Assembly (NCBI GenBank): GCA_035222895.1
Contig: JAVYIG010000902.1
Location: 248,001-312,000, forward strand
Length of the DNA stretch: 64,000 nt
Source of the DNA: Strongylocentrotus droebachiensis
Taxonomy: Eukaryota > Echinodermata > Echinoidea > Camarodonta > Strongylocentrotidae
Direction of reading: 5' to 3'
Positions 35,586 to 47,500 of the stretch are shown here, piece by piece. Position 1 is the stretch's first letter. Every line of letters begins with the position of its first letter. A program made the translations under genes and the position numbers. The notes below the pieces were generated by a model. The model was not told the origin of the DNA, made no database searches, and saw only the letters and a list, made by a program, of their open reading frames with translations.

Positions 35586-38500
35586 TTATGGATCCGACAG
35601 GGTACTCTTGAAGCCAGCTTGCTTCTTCTGCCGAAGGTTCCATGTGCAAGCTCTTTTTCTAGGATACAAGTGTAACGCCCCCTTAGTGGTATAGGGTGCT
35701 AAAATAAAAGAACACGAGGAGAAACAATAGATGGTTGTGATGCTATAGTGTCAAGACGTGGAATGGCCATTTATTATCAATATAATAAACACAGAAACAA
35801 TAATAATAAACAACATACTGTATTCATAGACAGTATCAAGGCAAATAATCTTTACCCATGATAACATTGACTCATCCAATCATTATCTAGGTAATATAAA
35901 ACGTAATTGTAATAACTCATTTTGTGACTATTAGACATTTAACCTCCTAATCCCTTGCATGTCCATTATAATAATCAAAATGACTAAACTGCTAAATAAC
36001 TACATGTATTTACAGGTTCATTCATAACGAAGTCTTTCATATGAATCTAAAATCAGCTTACTAATCAATTCCAACACCAATCATAATAACCTAATTGAAT
36101 TAGTAAAGCAACATCAAAATACTTCAAGGACTTTTCTCTTTCCTTTTCTATTTAAAAGCACAGGTTAAATAATGGATTAATTTAGGTAATATATCAAACA
36201 TGGTTCAGACTGTTTAATGCTCTGAATAAAGTAAACTCCAATTTGGGGTGGAGTCTCACAAGTGAAAACAAGATGGCTACCCTGATTCTAACAAAGTATA
36301 ATAATAACATAATTAAACAACAGCCCTCTCCAAAAGGAGGGCGAAAAAGGAATTCTCTCCCTATGCCAGTACATGCATGCATTTTATAACCAGGGGGAAA
36401 CAAAGAACACCTTCTCCCAAAACAAAGTTATCACTCTCTTCGGTGACTATTCTACTTCTCAGCCTCTTTATGGCTGAACCCTAGTCTTTACAACGCAGAA
36501 CCTATCACGTTTCCCTTTCTGCATGACACACTGCATTAGGAGTAAATAGCTACTGTACAAAAGAATATATAAATACTTAGCGGGTCTGATTAATCAGACT
36601 AACCTTACTAGAAGGAGATTACTGGTCTCCTCGCTGTCCAACCACATGGTCGTTATCTCTATCTAATCTCTCTCTCTGCCAGCGCAGGAGTTTATGTGGA
36701 CCTATGCCCTGTTTACATCTGATATATTTACATCTTTAACACACTGGCAATGCTCACTAGTACTCTTGACAATAACTATGGGGTTGTTCACATATACCCC
36801 CAAATGGCTATAGGCACTTTCACATCCAATGTCAACTTGGTGACACAACACACACTATCATGGTCCAGGACCTATTCACATCTAAATCATTATCCGCTTT
36901 AAGTTTGCCTACACTTCTATAGCTGTATATCGATATGTACATTTCCAGCATTAATGTATCCAAACTACTCAAATCATTCTATATGCTATACTGCATTACC
37001 TTAATGATTACCAACTAGCTTTAGGTTGTAATAACATTGATTTTGATACAGATGTAATAGATTGTATCCAAAATACCAACTGAAGCACTCATCCAACTCT
37101 CACATATCCATCTCCCAAAACGCATCCTATTATCCAGAATTACATGCATGGTATATGAAAGCAACTTGTAATTAAATGAGTGTAATATCATAATATTATA
37201 CAAAATAAACAAAATATAAAAAGTAGGAATATATTGTCTTACCTAAAATAAAAGAACACGAGGAGAAACAATAGATGGTTGTGATGCTATAGTGTCAAGA
37301 CGTGGAATGGCACATGGGCATTACAATCACTCATTTAGTCCCTCCTCACATGGTATCCTGGACTCTTCCATTCTTTGGGCGGGGTTTGTGTGTCCTCTAA
37401 GCTGGAAAGGGGCAAATGCTTTCCCACTTCGATTGCATAATATACTGACTGATCTATACTGTACTTACAGTAGCTTTGTATCAGAGACATAGAGTCTCTA
37501 CCCAAAAGTAAAAGATGTAGTATTGATACAAGTATATAAAAAAAAGAAGGGGGGTACAAATTTCTACAAAATTATTCTTTTGCAGGGATCACACTCTTCC
37601 CCGCTAAAAGAAATGTCGTCCTCGACATTACAAACACAATAATTCAAAGTATAACATTACGGTTACAATAGACAAGAGAATATAGTATTCAATATGAAAT
37701 GAAAGTCTTTTGTAGCCAACAAATTCCATCCTGGTGACTGTTTCCGATTTTGTGTACTTCGCTTAAATGGTGTGCACAGTCCATAAAGTTAGTATTCGCA
37801 GTCTCTGAGACTAAAATCGTTTCGACAGTCCATAGTATTTAACTCCATCAGGACAGGTTGCTACACGGTTATCAGAGCGATGTTCCTTTATCGGTGGTTG
37901 ACAAGATGAGCTATGTTGCAGTCTTTACTCGGTTGCCTAACATAACATCACATAAGAATGTTTATTCCTGTTCTCATCCGTGAACCCTTTATACAGCGCT
38001 GTAAATTTTCTTTCGAACATCTGCTCCAACCTTCTCTCTGCATGCTGTCAGTTCGTTGTTTTCAATTACATAATTTCAGTTATTGTTCAAACAAAATTAA
38101 AACAATCGCTCTTCAGTCGGTGACACAAGGGGCTGATTTGGGACATCTTCAAAAATCTTGCTGCATGTCTCATAGTTCGATGTTTTTAATAACATAATTA
38201 GAGTCATTATTCACAAATTCCAAATCAGTTTCTGTACAGTCGGTTAGACCAGAGGCTGATTTCTAAAGTTGATCGGAGCCCATGCTGGCTGTCCAATTGG
38301 GTAGGGTGGTCTAGCAGGATACATCCACGGGAGCATCTGGGGGAACATTGGGTAAGGACTTGCTCCTGCCTGTTGGTGAAAGTTTAGGTGAAGGGGGTGG
38401 TTATTAGGGATCGTGGGTTGAGTGGCTCCTGGATAACTAGTATGAGCAGGAAAGAAAGGCATTGGGGAAGGTTTTGACGGAGGTACCCATTGTTCTGATT

Positions 38501-41500
38501 GGGGGTTTAGGGGAAAGGGTTGGTTGATCCCTGGAGTGGATTGGTTGGTCGGCAGTTGGTCGGCGTGTATAGTTTGTACAGATGGTTCACCCATTTGGTC
38601 ATAAACTAAACGAGAAGGAGGATGTCTATTCCGGCGTGGTAATGCAGTTTCTCCCTCGTCATGAGCATCAGTGCCTGGTATTATTGTGCCCTCTAGTGTT
38701 GGGCTCGATGGCGTGAATGTTTCTCTTTGGGGAACAGTAATATGCGTTTCGTCTGGGAAATTCATTGGTTCTGCAATGAAGGAGGGACTCTGAGGCGTGT
38801 CATTTACTGGTTCCTTGTCCAACTGAGCTTGTGTCACTTCCTCTCCTGTAATGTCAAGGATGATCTCCAGATCATCCTCGCTATCATCATTACTGCCAAT
38901 CTGTTCAGACATTGTTCTGTCCTGGTGTTGGGCTTTCTTTCTTCGGTTAGCATTTTTCCCTTGTGATCTAATGCTACCTCCAGGTTCATTCTGTGGTGGT
39001 TGCCTTGGGAGGAGGTCACACGGCAGGAGAAGATTGCGATGAAGCACTCTGATTCTTCCTAGACCACCCTCTGCCTTGACCTCATAGACTGGCATCTCCC
39101 CTCTTTGGCTGACAACCATATGGATCTGATCTTCCCAGTAGGCCCGTAGTTTGGAAGGTCCTTCTGAGGGTCGCATATTCCTGACGAGGACACGGTCTCC
39201 CGGAGACAAAATTACAGACTTTGCCTTCTTGTCATAATGCTGTTTTCTCCTATCGCCCGACTGGCCTGCATTCCTGGCAGCTATGTCATATGCCTGCTCC
39301 ATTTGTTCCTTCCATTGAGCCACATAGTCTTTCTTGTCGATGGAGACTTTTCCGCCCATATCAACATCTGTCCCAAATGCAAGGTCAATGGGAAGACGGG
39401 GATGTCGACCAAAGAGCAAGTAGAACGGAGAGAAGCCTGTGGATTCGTTCCTGGTGCAATTGTAGGCATGTACCACCTTTCCGACATAGCTACTCCAATT
39501 GCTTTTCTGCTCTTCGGCAAGGGTGCGCAACATTCCGAGCAAAGTCCGGTTGAACCGCTCGACTTGACCATTGCCTTGTGGATGATAGGGAGTCGTGCGG
39601 GAGTGTGAGATTCCGGAGAGCTCCTGTAATCGCTGGAACAGGTGATTCTCGAACTCTCTTCCTTGATCGTGATGCAGCCTCTTTGGGAATCCATATTTCA
39701 GACAGTAATTGTTGAAAATTATGTCTGCTGCCGTCTTTCCGCTTTTGTTCCGGGTGGGGTAGGCCTGAGTAAAGCGGGTAAAGTGATCAACCACCACAAG
39801 GATATACTCATAGCCTCCTTTGCTACGCTCCAGGTGGACAAAGTCAATGGAAACCAGTTCAAAGGGCTGGGTGGTTTTGATGGGGACAAGATTCGCTTTG
39901 ATCTGTCTCTGAGGCTTCCTCTGCTTTAGGCACGAGCATTGTTGGGTGATGTATTTGGTCAAGTCAAACTCCATATTGGGCCAGTAGAATCTTTCTCGTG
40001 AAAGATGGAGAACTTTCTCTACACCAAGATGTCCCATATTGTTGTGTAGTTCCTGATACACGAATTGCTTATACTTGGCAGGTAGCACTATCTGGTAATA
40101 GGAACTTGTCTTGCGTCGAAGGATCCCATCAGAGTCTATCTCTAGCTTCTTCCACTCACGGAGCACTTGTAACGTCTCTCTTGGAAGCTTTCGTCTCTCA
40201 TTACGATTTGGTACATGTGTTCCACCATGCATCACCTTTAGCACATACGAAATGGTTGAGTCTTCCTCCTGTGCTCGTCGGATGTCTTCCTTGCAAAACT
40301 TGTCAGAAGAAAGGTGTTCAGAATCCTCTCCATTGCCAGAGTCGGATGCAGTAATAGCATTTATCCATGCTGTAATCTGGTATTGCTCCGCTTTCACAGC
40401 CTGGCACACAGCATTGATGGTCGACGGGGAAATCTCTTCGCTGAACTCGTCACCATCACTAACCTCTAAGGGCACCCTGGACAGCGTGTCTGCATCTGCA
40501 TTGGCTCGACCAGGCCGGTACTTAATGTTGAACGAGAAGTCAGCCAACTCCCCAACCCAACGATGGCCTGTGGCATTTAATTTTGCTGAAGAGAGGACAT
40601 AGGTTAGGGGGTTGTTATCAGTGAAGACTGTGAATGGAGGGGAGTAGTACAAGTAATCTCTGAACCTGTCACAGATCGCCCACTTTAGTGCAAGGAATTC
40701 AAGTTTTCCGGAATGGAGATGATACCGCTTCTCGGCTGGAGTTAGTGTCCTTGAGGCATATGCTATCACTCTCAGTTTTCCCTCTTGTTTCTGGTAGAGC
40801 ACAGCACCCAGCCCGTCATTTGAAGCATCGGTATGGAGTACAAATGGAGTCTCGAAGTCAGGGAATGCCATGACTGGGGCTTCCAGTAGACTATCAATCA
40901 GTCCATTTAGGATGTCCTGATGGTGCTTCCTCCATTCGATAGGCTGCTTTGAAGACAGGATGTGCTCGTTCTTCTTTGAATTTTTCTTACGGGGTGTCTT
41001 CTGGTCTGGTGGAAAGGAGAGTAGATTGTAGAGAGGGCCCGCTTTCTTCGAAAAGTTAGGGATGTACTTCCGGTAATAGCCTACTAATCCCAATACTCGT
41101 CTTAGCTCACCAACCGTCTTGGGTCTTTTCTCTCGAAGGGTTTCTACAGCCTGTACATCTGCAGGGTCCGATCGGTGTCCGTCAGCAGAAACGATTCTTC
41201 CCAGGTACTTGACCTCCTTTTCGAAGAATCGACACTTTGAGGGTTTCAGCTTGATGCCCTTCTCTTGGACTCGTTTCAAGACCTGTTTCAGATGTAAGAG
41301 ATGACCTTGAAAGGTTGGGCTAAACACCAGCACGTCGTCCAGGTAGACATGGCAAATATCACCACTTAGTCCCTCTAGGCAGTCTTCCATACAGCGTTGA
41401 AAAACTGCTGGTGCATTGGTTAGTCCAAATGGAATCCTGTTCCATTCATACAGGCCCCAAGGGGTGACGAAGGCTGTCATGTGCTTGCACTCTTCAGCGA

Positions 41501-44500
41501 CAAAGCCTTGATGGTAGGCTTTTCCCTGATCAAGAGTGGAGAACCACTGATTACCCCCGAGGCTGTCCAGCACATCTTGGATTCTTGGGATCGGCTGCCT
41601 ATCAGGAATAGTTTTTGCGTTTAGTGCTCGGTAATCAATGCATAGGCGTAGTGACCCGTCTCGTTTCCTTACACAGACTACTGGGGAGGAGTAGGGTGAT
41701 GACGATTTTCGTATCCAGTTCTTTCTCAGCAGGTCATTGATATATTCCTTCACTTCTTGTAGGAGAGGGCGAGGTATCGACATGTAGTTCTTTTGTACTG
41801 GAATATGATCAGAGAGGTTTATTTTCATATGGAGATCACTTATCTGGCCAATATCTTCGTTTCCGATGGAGAATGCGCCTCTTTCTTCTTTCAGCATTTC
41901 CAGTACCGCAGCATGTTGGGTCTCGGGTAGATGATCAAGGTTGAAGGTTGAGAGCCAATCCTCTTGATGTAGGCTGCCTTTGACTTGGCTCAGATTTGCC
42001 GATTGCTCCTGATGTAGGACGTCATCTTGGATGCCAGAGATTGGTTCCAACCGGGCTATTGTTGTCTGCTTTGGAAGGAAGACATTGGTTTTAGTGAGAT
42101 TGGTTACAACTACCTCCACTTTACTATACCTCCCTTTTCCGATCTCCACAACCGCAGGCTGGATATCCAGAGTATCCATAAGCGTTGGATTGGCAGAAGG
42201 CTCTAGTAGGGCGATGGAATCCTGTAGATCACCAACATGTACTTGACAGGAAATAACCGAGGTGCCTGGGGCTATGCATCTCACTGTTCTACCAGATTTC
42301 ACTTGTCGGGGAGAAACTTGATCTGGTGTCTGGATTAGCTTCACTAAAGCAGTAATAGTTGGTCTGGGATGGTTTGGGAGAATTTCTGCCATGACAGCAG
42401 CTATGTCAATGGTGTGTGAAGGGGGGTGTGTAATAACTTCTTCTATCACATTGTTACCGAGAATCCCATAACCCGCCTTTGAGTCCGTGACCAGAAAAGG
42501 TACCTGGATTTCTGTGTGTCTTGCCTTGTTCAGGGTCACGAGTAGATCCACATAACCTAAGTAGGGTATCGGTGTCTCATTTGCGGCTGTAATCAGTAGG
42601 TGGCCGCCCCCTGGGAACAGGTCGGAAACCGGGCGAATTTCCTCATGGGGTAGATGCTCCATAAGCCATTTTCGGGGGAGGGCAGAGACCTGGGCGCCTG
42701 TATCCCATAGAATTACTGTTTCTTTCCCCTCAATGCTACAGGTAATCTCACACTTTTTCCCCACAAGACGTGCTATTTTCTTCCTTTTCCCAGAGAGATA
42801 AGTGGTTGGTGGGTTTATTGTTGATTCTCGGGACGTGGTTGGCTTGGGCGCTCCTGGTCCCATTGGGGCACCCCGTTTGCATTTCCCTGCGGTTGGCAGC
42901 CCCTTGCATAATGTCCAGAACCCCCACATCGGAAGCAGTGTCTGCAACTTCCTTCTTGTCCTCTTTTTGCACAGGCCTCGCAGCCCCGCCTAGGACGTCC
43001 CTGGTTGGTAGAGGAAGAGCGCCCTTGGGTAGAAGAGGGTGGGTGTTGGGATGCCAGGTTCTTCATTTCATTTATGACAATGGAGCGGATGGCTGCCTGC
43101 ATCTCATTCCAATCGGGCATTTTTGAAACCTCGTTGTTTGCCGCTTTCTTCTTTGGGTTCTCTAGTGGCGGTGTGGGTTGTTCCCCAGAGGCAGAAATCT
43201 CATTGATTCCAATTGGCCTTGTCTTGGTTTTTAACTTGTTTTGCCTCTCTATCTCGTGTCCGACAATAGTAGTTAGTGCTACTAATACTTCTTCATCTGA
43301 CCCGGTTTCTGTGAGGTAGGGTTTCAATTCGTGACGGATGGTGTCATTTTGAAGTCCTGTGGAGATGGCATGGAGGAACATCTTCTGCACTTGATGCTCA
43401 TTGTATCTCACGCCAGACCCAGCTTCCTGGCAGGCAAAGAGCACCTTCTGTTTTAGGTCCATTGATCGTAGGATAAAGTCATGTTCCGACTCACGGGGTC
43501 CCTGAGCGGCAGTTGAGAGCTCGTGGAAAAGTGCCGTAGCATCCTTTTCCCTGTAGTGTGCCCTTAGGATCTTTCGAAGAGTGGGCAAGTCGAGGCCAGC
43601 CCTTCCTTCGAGGTAGCTCCGGATCCGTAGCCCAGGACTAATGGCACGAATCACCTGCTCCACCACCTCTTCTTCGGCATATTTCTTGCGAATCCCACTA
43701 TCTATCTGGCGGGCGAGGCTGGAGAAAGACAGCTTGTCCTTCTGCTGGGGTTCTCCGATTTGTCCTACAATTCTAAACTCCTTCCGGAATGCCACGTTGG
43801 AGATGGGGATGGAAGGTGCAACGTCATCTGGCTCGGCTGCTGTCACGCTTTGTGGTACTTGAACAGCCTCCTTCACATCGTCCTGTTCAACCCCTTTCCC
43901 TTGGACAGTCCCAACCTTCCCAACCAGTACCTCCGTCACCTTACCCCATACTGCCTTACCTTCATCTTCCAGCTCCTCTACTTCCTCGCTGCCCAGATAC
44001 CGCATCAGCATTCGAAGAAGCCCAGCACGTCCCTTCGACTTTGCTTTGCTAACGTCACCCCCTGGCCTCTCTAGAACCTCCGCAACTTTCAGGAGCTCGT
44101 CTTCCGTACCCGCGTTCAGTCGGGCGAGTACATCAGCCGCCAGATCCTCGAAACCCGCCATGTCTGCTGTGGGTCAAGCGTCAAAAGATTCCCTTATGCT
44201 GTGAGTCAAACGTTGCAAGCCGTAGTCCCGGTTCGTTTATGGTGGATGAAGCATCCTAGAGTTAGGCTGCTGGCTTGTAGTCTTTACTCATGGACACGTC
44301 ATCCGGGCGGTGCCTCCAGAAATGTAACGCCCCCTTAGTGGTATAGGGTGCTAAAATAAAAGAACACGAGGAGAAACAATAGATGGTTGTGATGCTATAG
44401 TGTCAAGACGTGGAATGGCCATTTATTATCAATATAATAAACACAGAAACAATAATAATAAACAACATACTGTATTCATAGACAGTATCAAGGCAAATAA

Positions 44501-47500
44501 TCTTTACCCATGATAACATTGACTCATCCAATCATTATCTAGGTAATATAAAACGTAATTGTAATAACTCATTTTGTGACTATTAGACATTTAACCTCCT
44601 AATCCCTTGCATGTCCATTATAATAATCAAAATGACTAAACTGCTAAATAACTACATGTATTTACAGGTTCATTCATAACGAAGTCTTTCATATGAATCT
44701 AAAATCAGCTTACTAATCAATTCCAACACCAATCATAATAACCTAATTGAATTAGTAAAGCAACATCAAAATACTTCAAGGACTTTTCTCTTTCCTTTTC
44801 TATTTAAAAGCACAGGTTAAATAATGGATTAATTTAGGTAATATATCAAACATGGTTCAGACTGTTTAATGCTCTGAATAAAGTAAACTCCAATTTGGGG
44901 TGGAGTCTCACAAGTGAAAACAAGATGGCTACCCTGATTCTAACAAAGTATAATAATAACATAATTAAACAACAGCCCTCTCCAAAAGGAGGGCGAAAAA
45001 GGAATTCTCTCCCTATGCCAGTACATGCATGCATTTTATAACCAGGGGGAAACAAAGAACACCTTCTCCCAAAACAAAGTTATCACTCTCTTCGGTGACT
45101 ATTCTACTTCTCAGCCTCTTTATGGCTGAACCCTAGTCTTTACAACGCAGAACCTATCACGTTTCCCTTTCTGCATGACACACTGCATTAGGAGTAAATA
45201 GCTACTGTACAAAAGAATATATAAATACTTAGCGGGTCTGATTAATCAGACTAACCTTACTAGAAGGAGATTACTGGTCTCCTCGCTGTCCAACCACATG
45301 GTCGTTATCTCTATCTAATCTCTCTCTCTGCCAGCGCAGGAGTTTATGTGGACCTATGCCCTGTTTACATCTGATATATTTACATCTTTAACACACTGGC
45401 AATGCTCACTAGTACTCTTGACAATAACTATGGGGTTGTTCACATATACCCCCAAATGGCTATAGGCACTTTCACATCCAATGTCAACTTGGTGACACAA
45501 CACACACTATCATGGTCCAGGACCTATTCACATCTAAATCATTATCCGCTTTAAGTTTGCCTACACTTCTATAGCTGTATATCGATATGTACATTTCCAG
45601 CATTAATGTATCCAAACTACTCAAATCATTCTATATGCTATACTGCATTACCTTAATGATTACCAACTAGCTTTAGGTTGTAATAACATTGATTTTGATA
45701 CAGATGTAATAGATTGTATCCAAAATACCAACTGAAGCACTCATCCAACTCTCACATATCCATCTCCCAAAACGCATCCTATTATCCAGAATTACATGCA
45801 TGGTATATGAAAGCAACTTGTAATTAAATGAGTGTAATATCATAATATTATACAAAATAAACAAAATATAAAAAGTAGGAATATATTGTCTTACCTAAAA
45901 TAAAAGAACACGAGGAGAAACAATAGATGGTTGTGATGCTATAGTGTCAAGACGTGGAATGGCACATGGGCATTACAATCACTCATTTAGTCCCTCCTCA
46001 CATGGTATCCTGGACTCTTCCATTCTTTGGGCGGGGTTTGTGTGTCCTCTAAGCTGGAAAGGGGCAAATGCTTTCCCACTTCGATTGCATAATATACTGA
46101 CTGATCTATACTGTACTTACAGTAGCTTTGTATCAGAGACATAGAGTCTCTACCCAAAAGTAAAAGATGTAGTATTGATACAAGTATATAAAAAAAAGAA
46201 GGGGGGTACAAATTTCTACAAAATTATTCTTTTGCAGGGATCACACAAGAAAGAGAAATGTGGGCAGAAAGCCATCAGAAAATAGTACAAAGAATACTAG
46301 TAGCTGCAGCAAGGTTTGAAAAATTTGACTTAATAAAAAACGAAATTTTTCCTTTTGAGACTTTGACTACGTACAGCGGCAGGCTTTGTTAGACTACCAG
46401 TATTGGCTGTGATGCCTGCAAGAATAATGAATTTGATTATGGAATCAGAAAATTCTTTGTCATAAACGAGACTAATCAAAAGAATTTCTTCATGATTAAG
46501 CAAGACTTTAGTTAATATATGTTTTCCCTATACCAAAGTGGAAATAATGTCCCAATAATTTTCATATTATGAGGTATCACAAAAAGCGGTTTTACTTTAT
46601 AGAATCTAGTACAAATGTAATGTATATAGCACTTTTTTGTTGTTGGTAAGTCACATATCCATTATAAACATGTTTTTTGCGTGTCTGCGCGAAGTTTCTT
46701 ACTTACCCATACAGCTGTTTGAAATTGTCAGGTATTTCATTCCATGCTTGTCCAATCAGTCTGTTGATCTCTTTGCTTTTCAATGTAGGCCAACCACTAA
46801 AATACATAGAAGATGTACTTTATTATCAAACTTATGAAAACAAAGCTTTAGGAAAGAATTTTTTATTAATGTTTTCTACGGGATAGGTTAAAAACAGTGA
46901 TTATGGGACAAAAAGAATTAGAAAGAGGAAGAAGAAAGATTTTTAAAAATCACCTGCTTTTATACCGTATAAAGGTGGTAGTAACTTTCAATTCATGGAC
47001 AGCTTCAGAATGCATTTTCAAATACTGGAAGGTATAATCAATGTTATATAATTTATTTATAATGACAAGTATGCATAGATCTACTGAAGATATGAACATC
47101 CTATCCATTTTCAGTCAATTTCACATAATTATAGAATGCTGAAAAAAATTGTCTGAACTGGAATATCTTTATCTATTCTAAATAACAATATTTGATTTTT
47201 GATTTAGTTACTTACTCTTTGAACCTCTTGATATTGACCTTGATGAATAGTTCAAAGCCATCCATCCCAAATCTCTTGGAAGAAGGCTGCTGTCCAAGGA
47301 GGGACTTCAACACCATCAGATCATCTCCAACATCTAGGATGATTTCAACAGTTTGCCTCACCGGTTGAAATAGAGAAGCCTGTGGATTGTATTCCTCAAA
47401 TGGATGGACACTGGTACAGGACATGCCGGGGTTTGGACCCACAACCTTGCCATCTAAGCCATTGCTGAGTGTGCAGTTTATGTAGCCAAAGGTTGGGTTA

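Larger units (their letters stand above)
35671..46245 (-). mobile_element. Full-length Ty3/Gypsy LTR retrotransposon, about 10.6 kb
   Basis: Two LTRs of equal length (1,923 bp; 35671-37593 and 44323-46245) have TGT...ACA ends and flank Gag and Pol ORFs on the minus strand. A 4-bp duplication CAAG (35667-35670 and 46246-46249) brackets the element. Downstream of the 5' LTR (the right-hand copy), TGGAGGCACCGCCCGGAT at about 44300-44317 could be the primer-binding site. The purine run AGCGGGGAAGA next to 37594 is a candidate polypurine tract. Order protease, RT, RNase H, integrase places it in Ty3/Gypsy. Both coding frames are open and four translated stretches of the two LTRs are identical, so insertion is recent. 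No envelope gene was seen. Confidence 0.95.

Noticed and set aside
36194..37559. Small frames repeated identically at 44846-46211
   Set aside because: They are LTR sequence; the identity only shows that the two LTRs match.
38727..44074. Many plus-strand frames of 60-163 codons opposite Gag and Pol
   Set aside because: Antisense shadows of the long coding frames; compositionally biased and with no family resemblance.
47212..47214. Stop codon TAA as the end of the bHLH-HMG protein
   Set aside because: It lies within a consensus donor (GTAAGT), and the next two exons complete an HMG box in phase; an unspliced short form is still possible.
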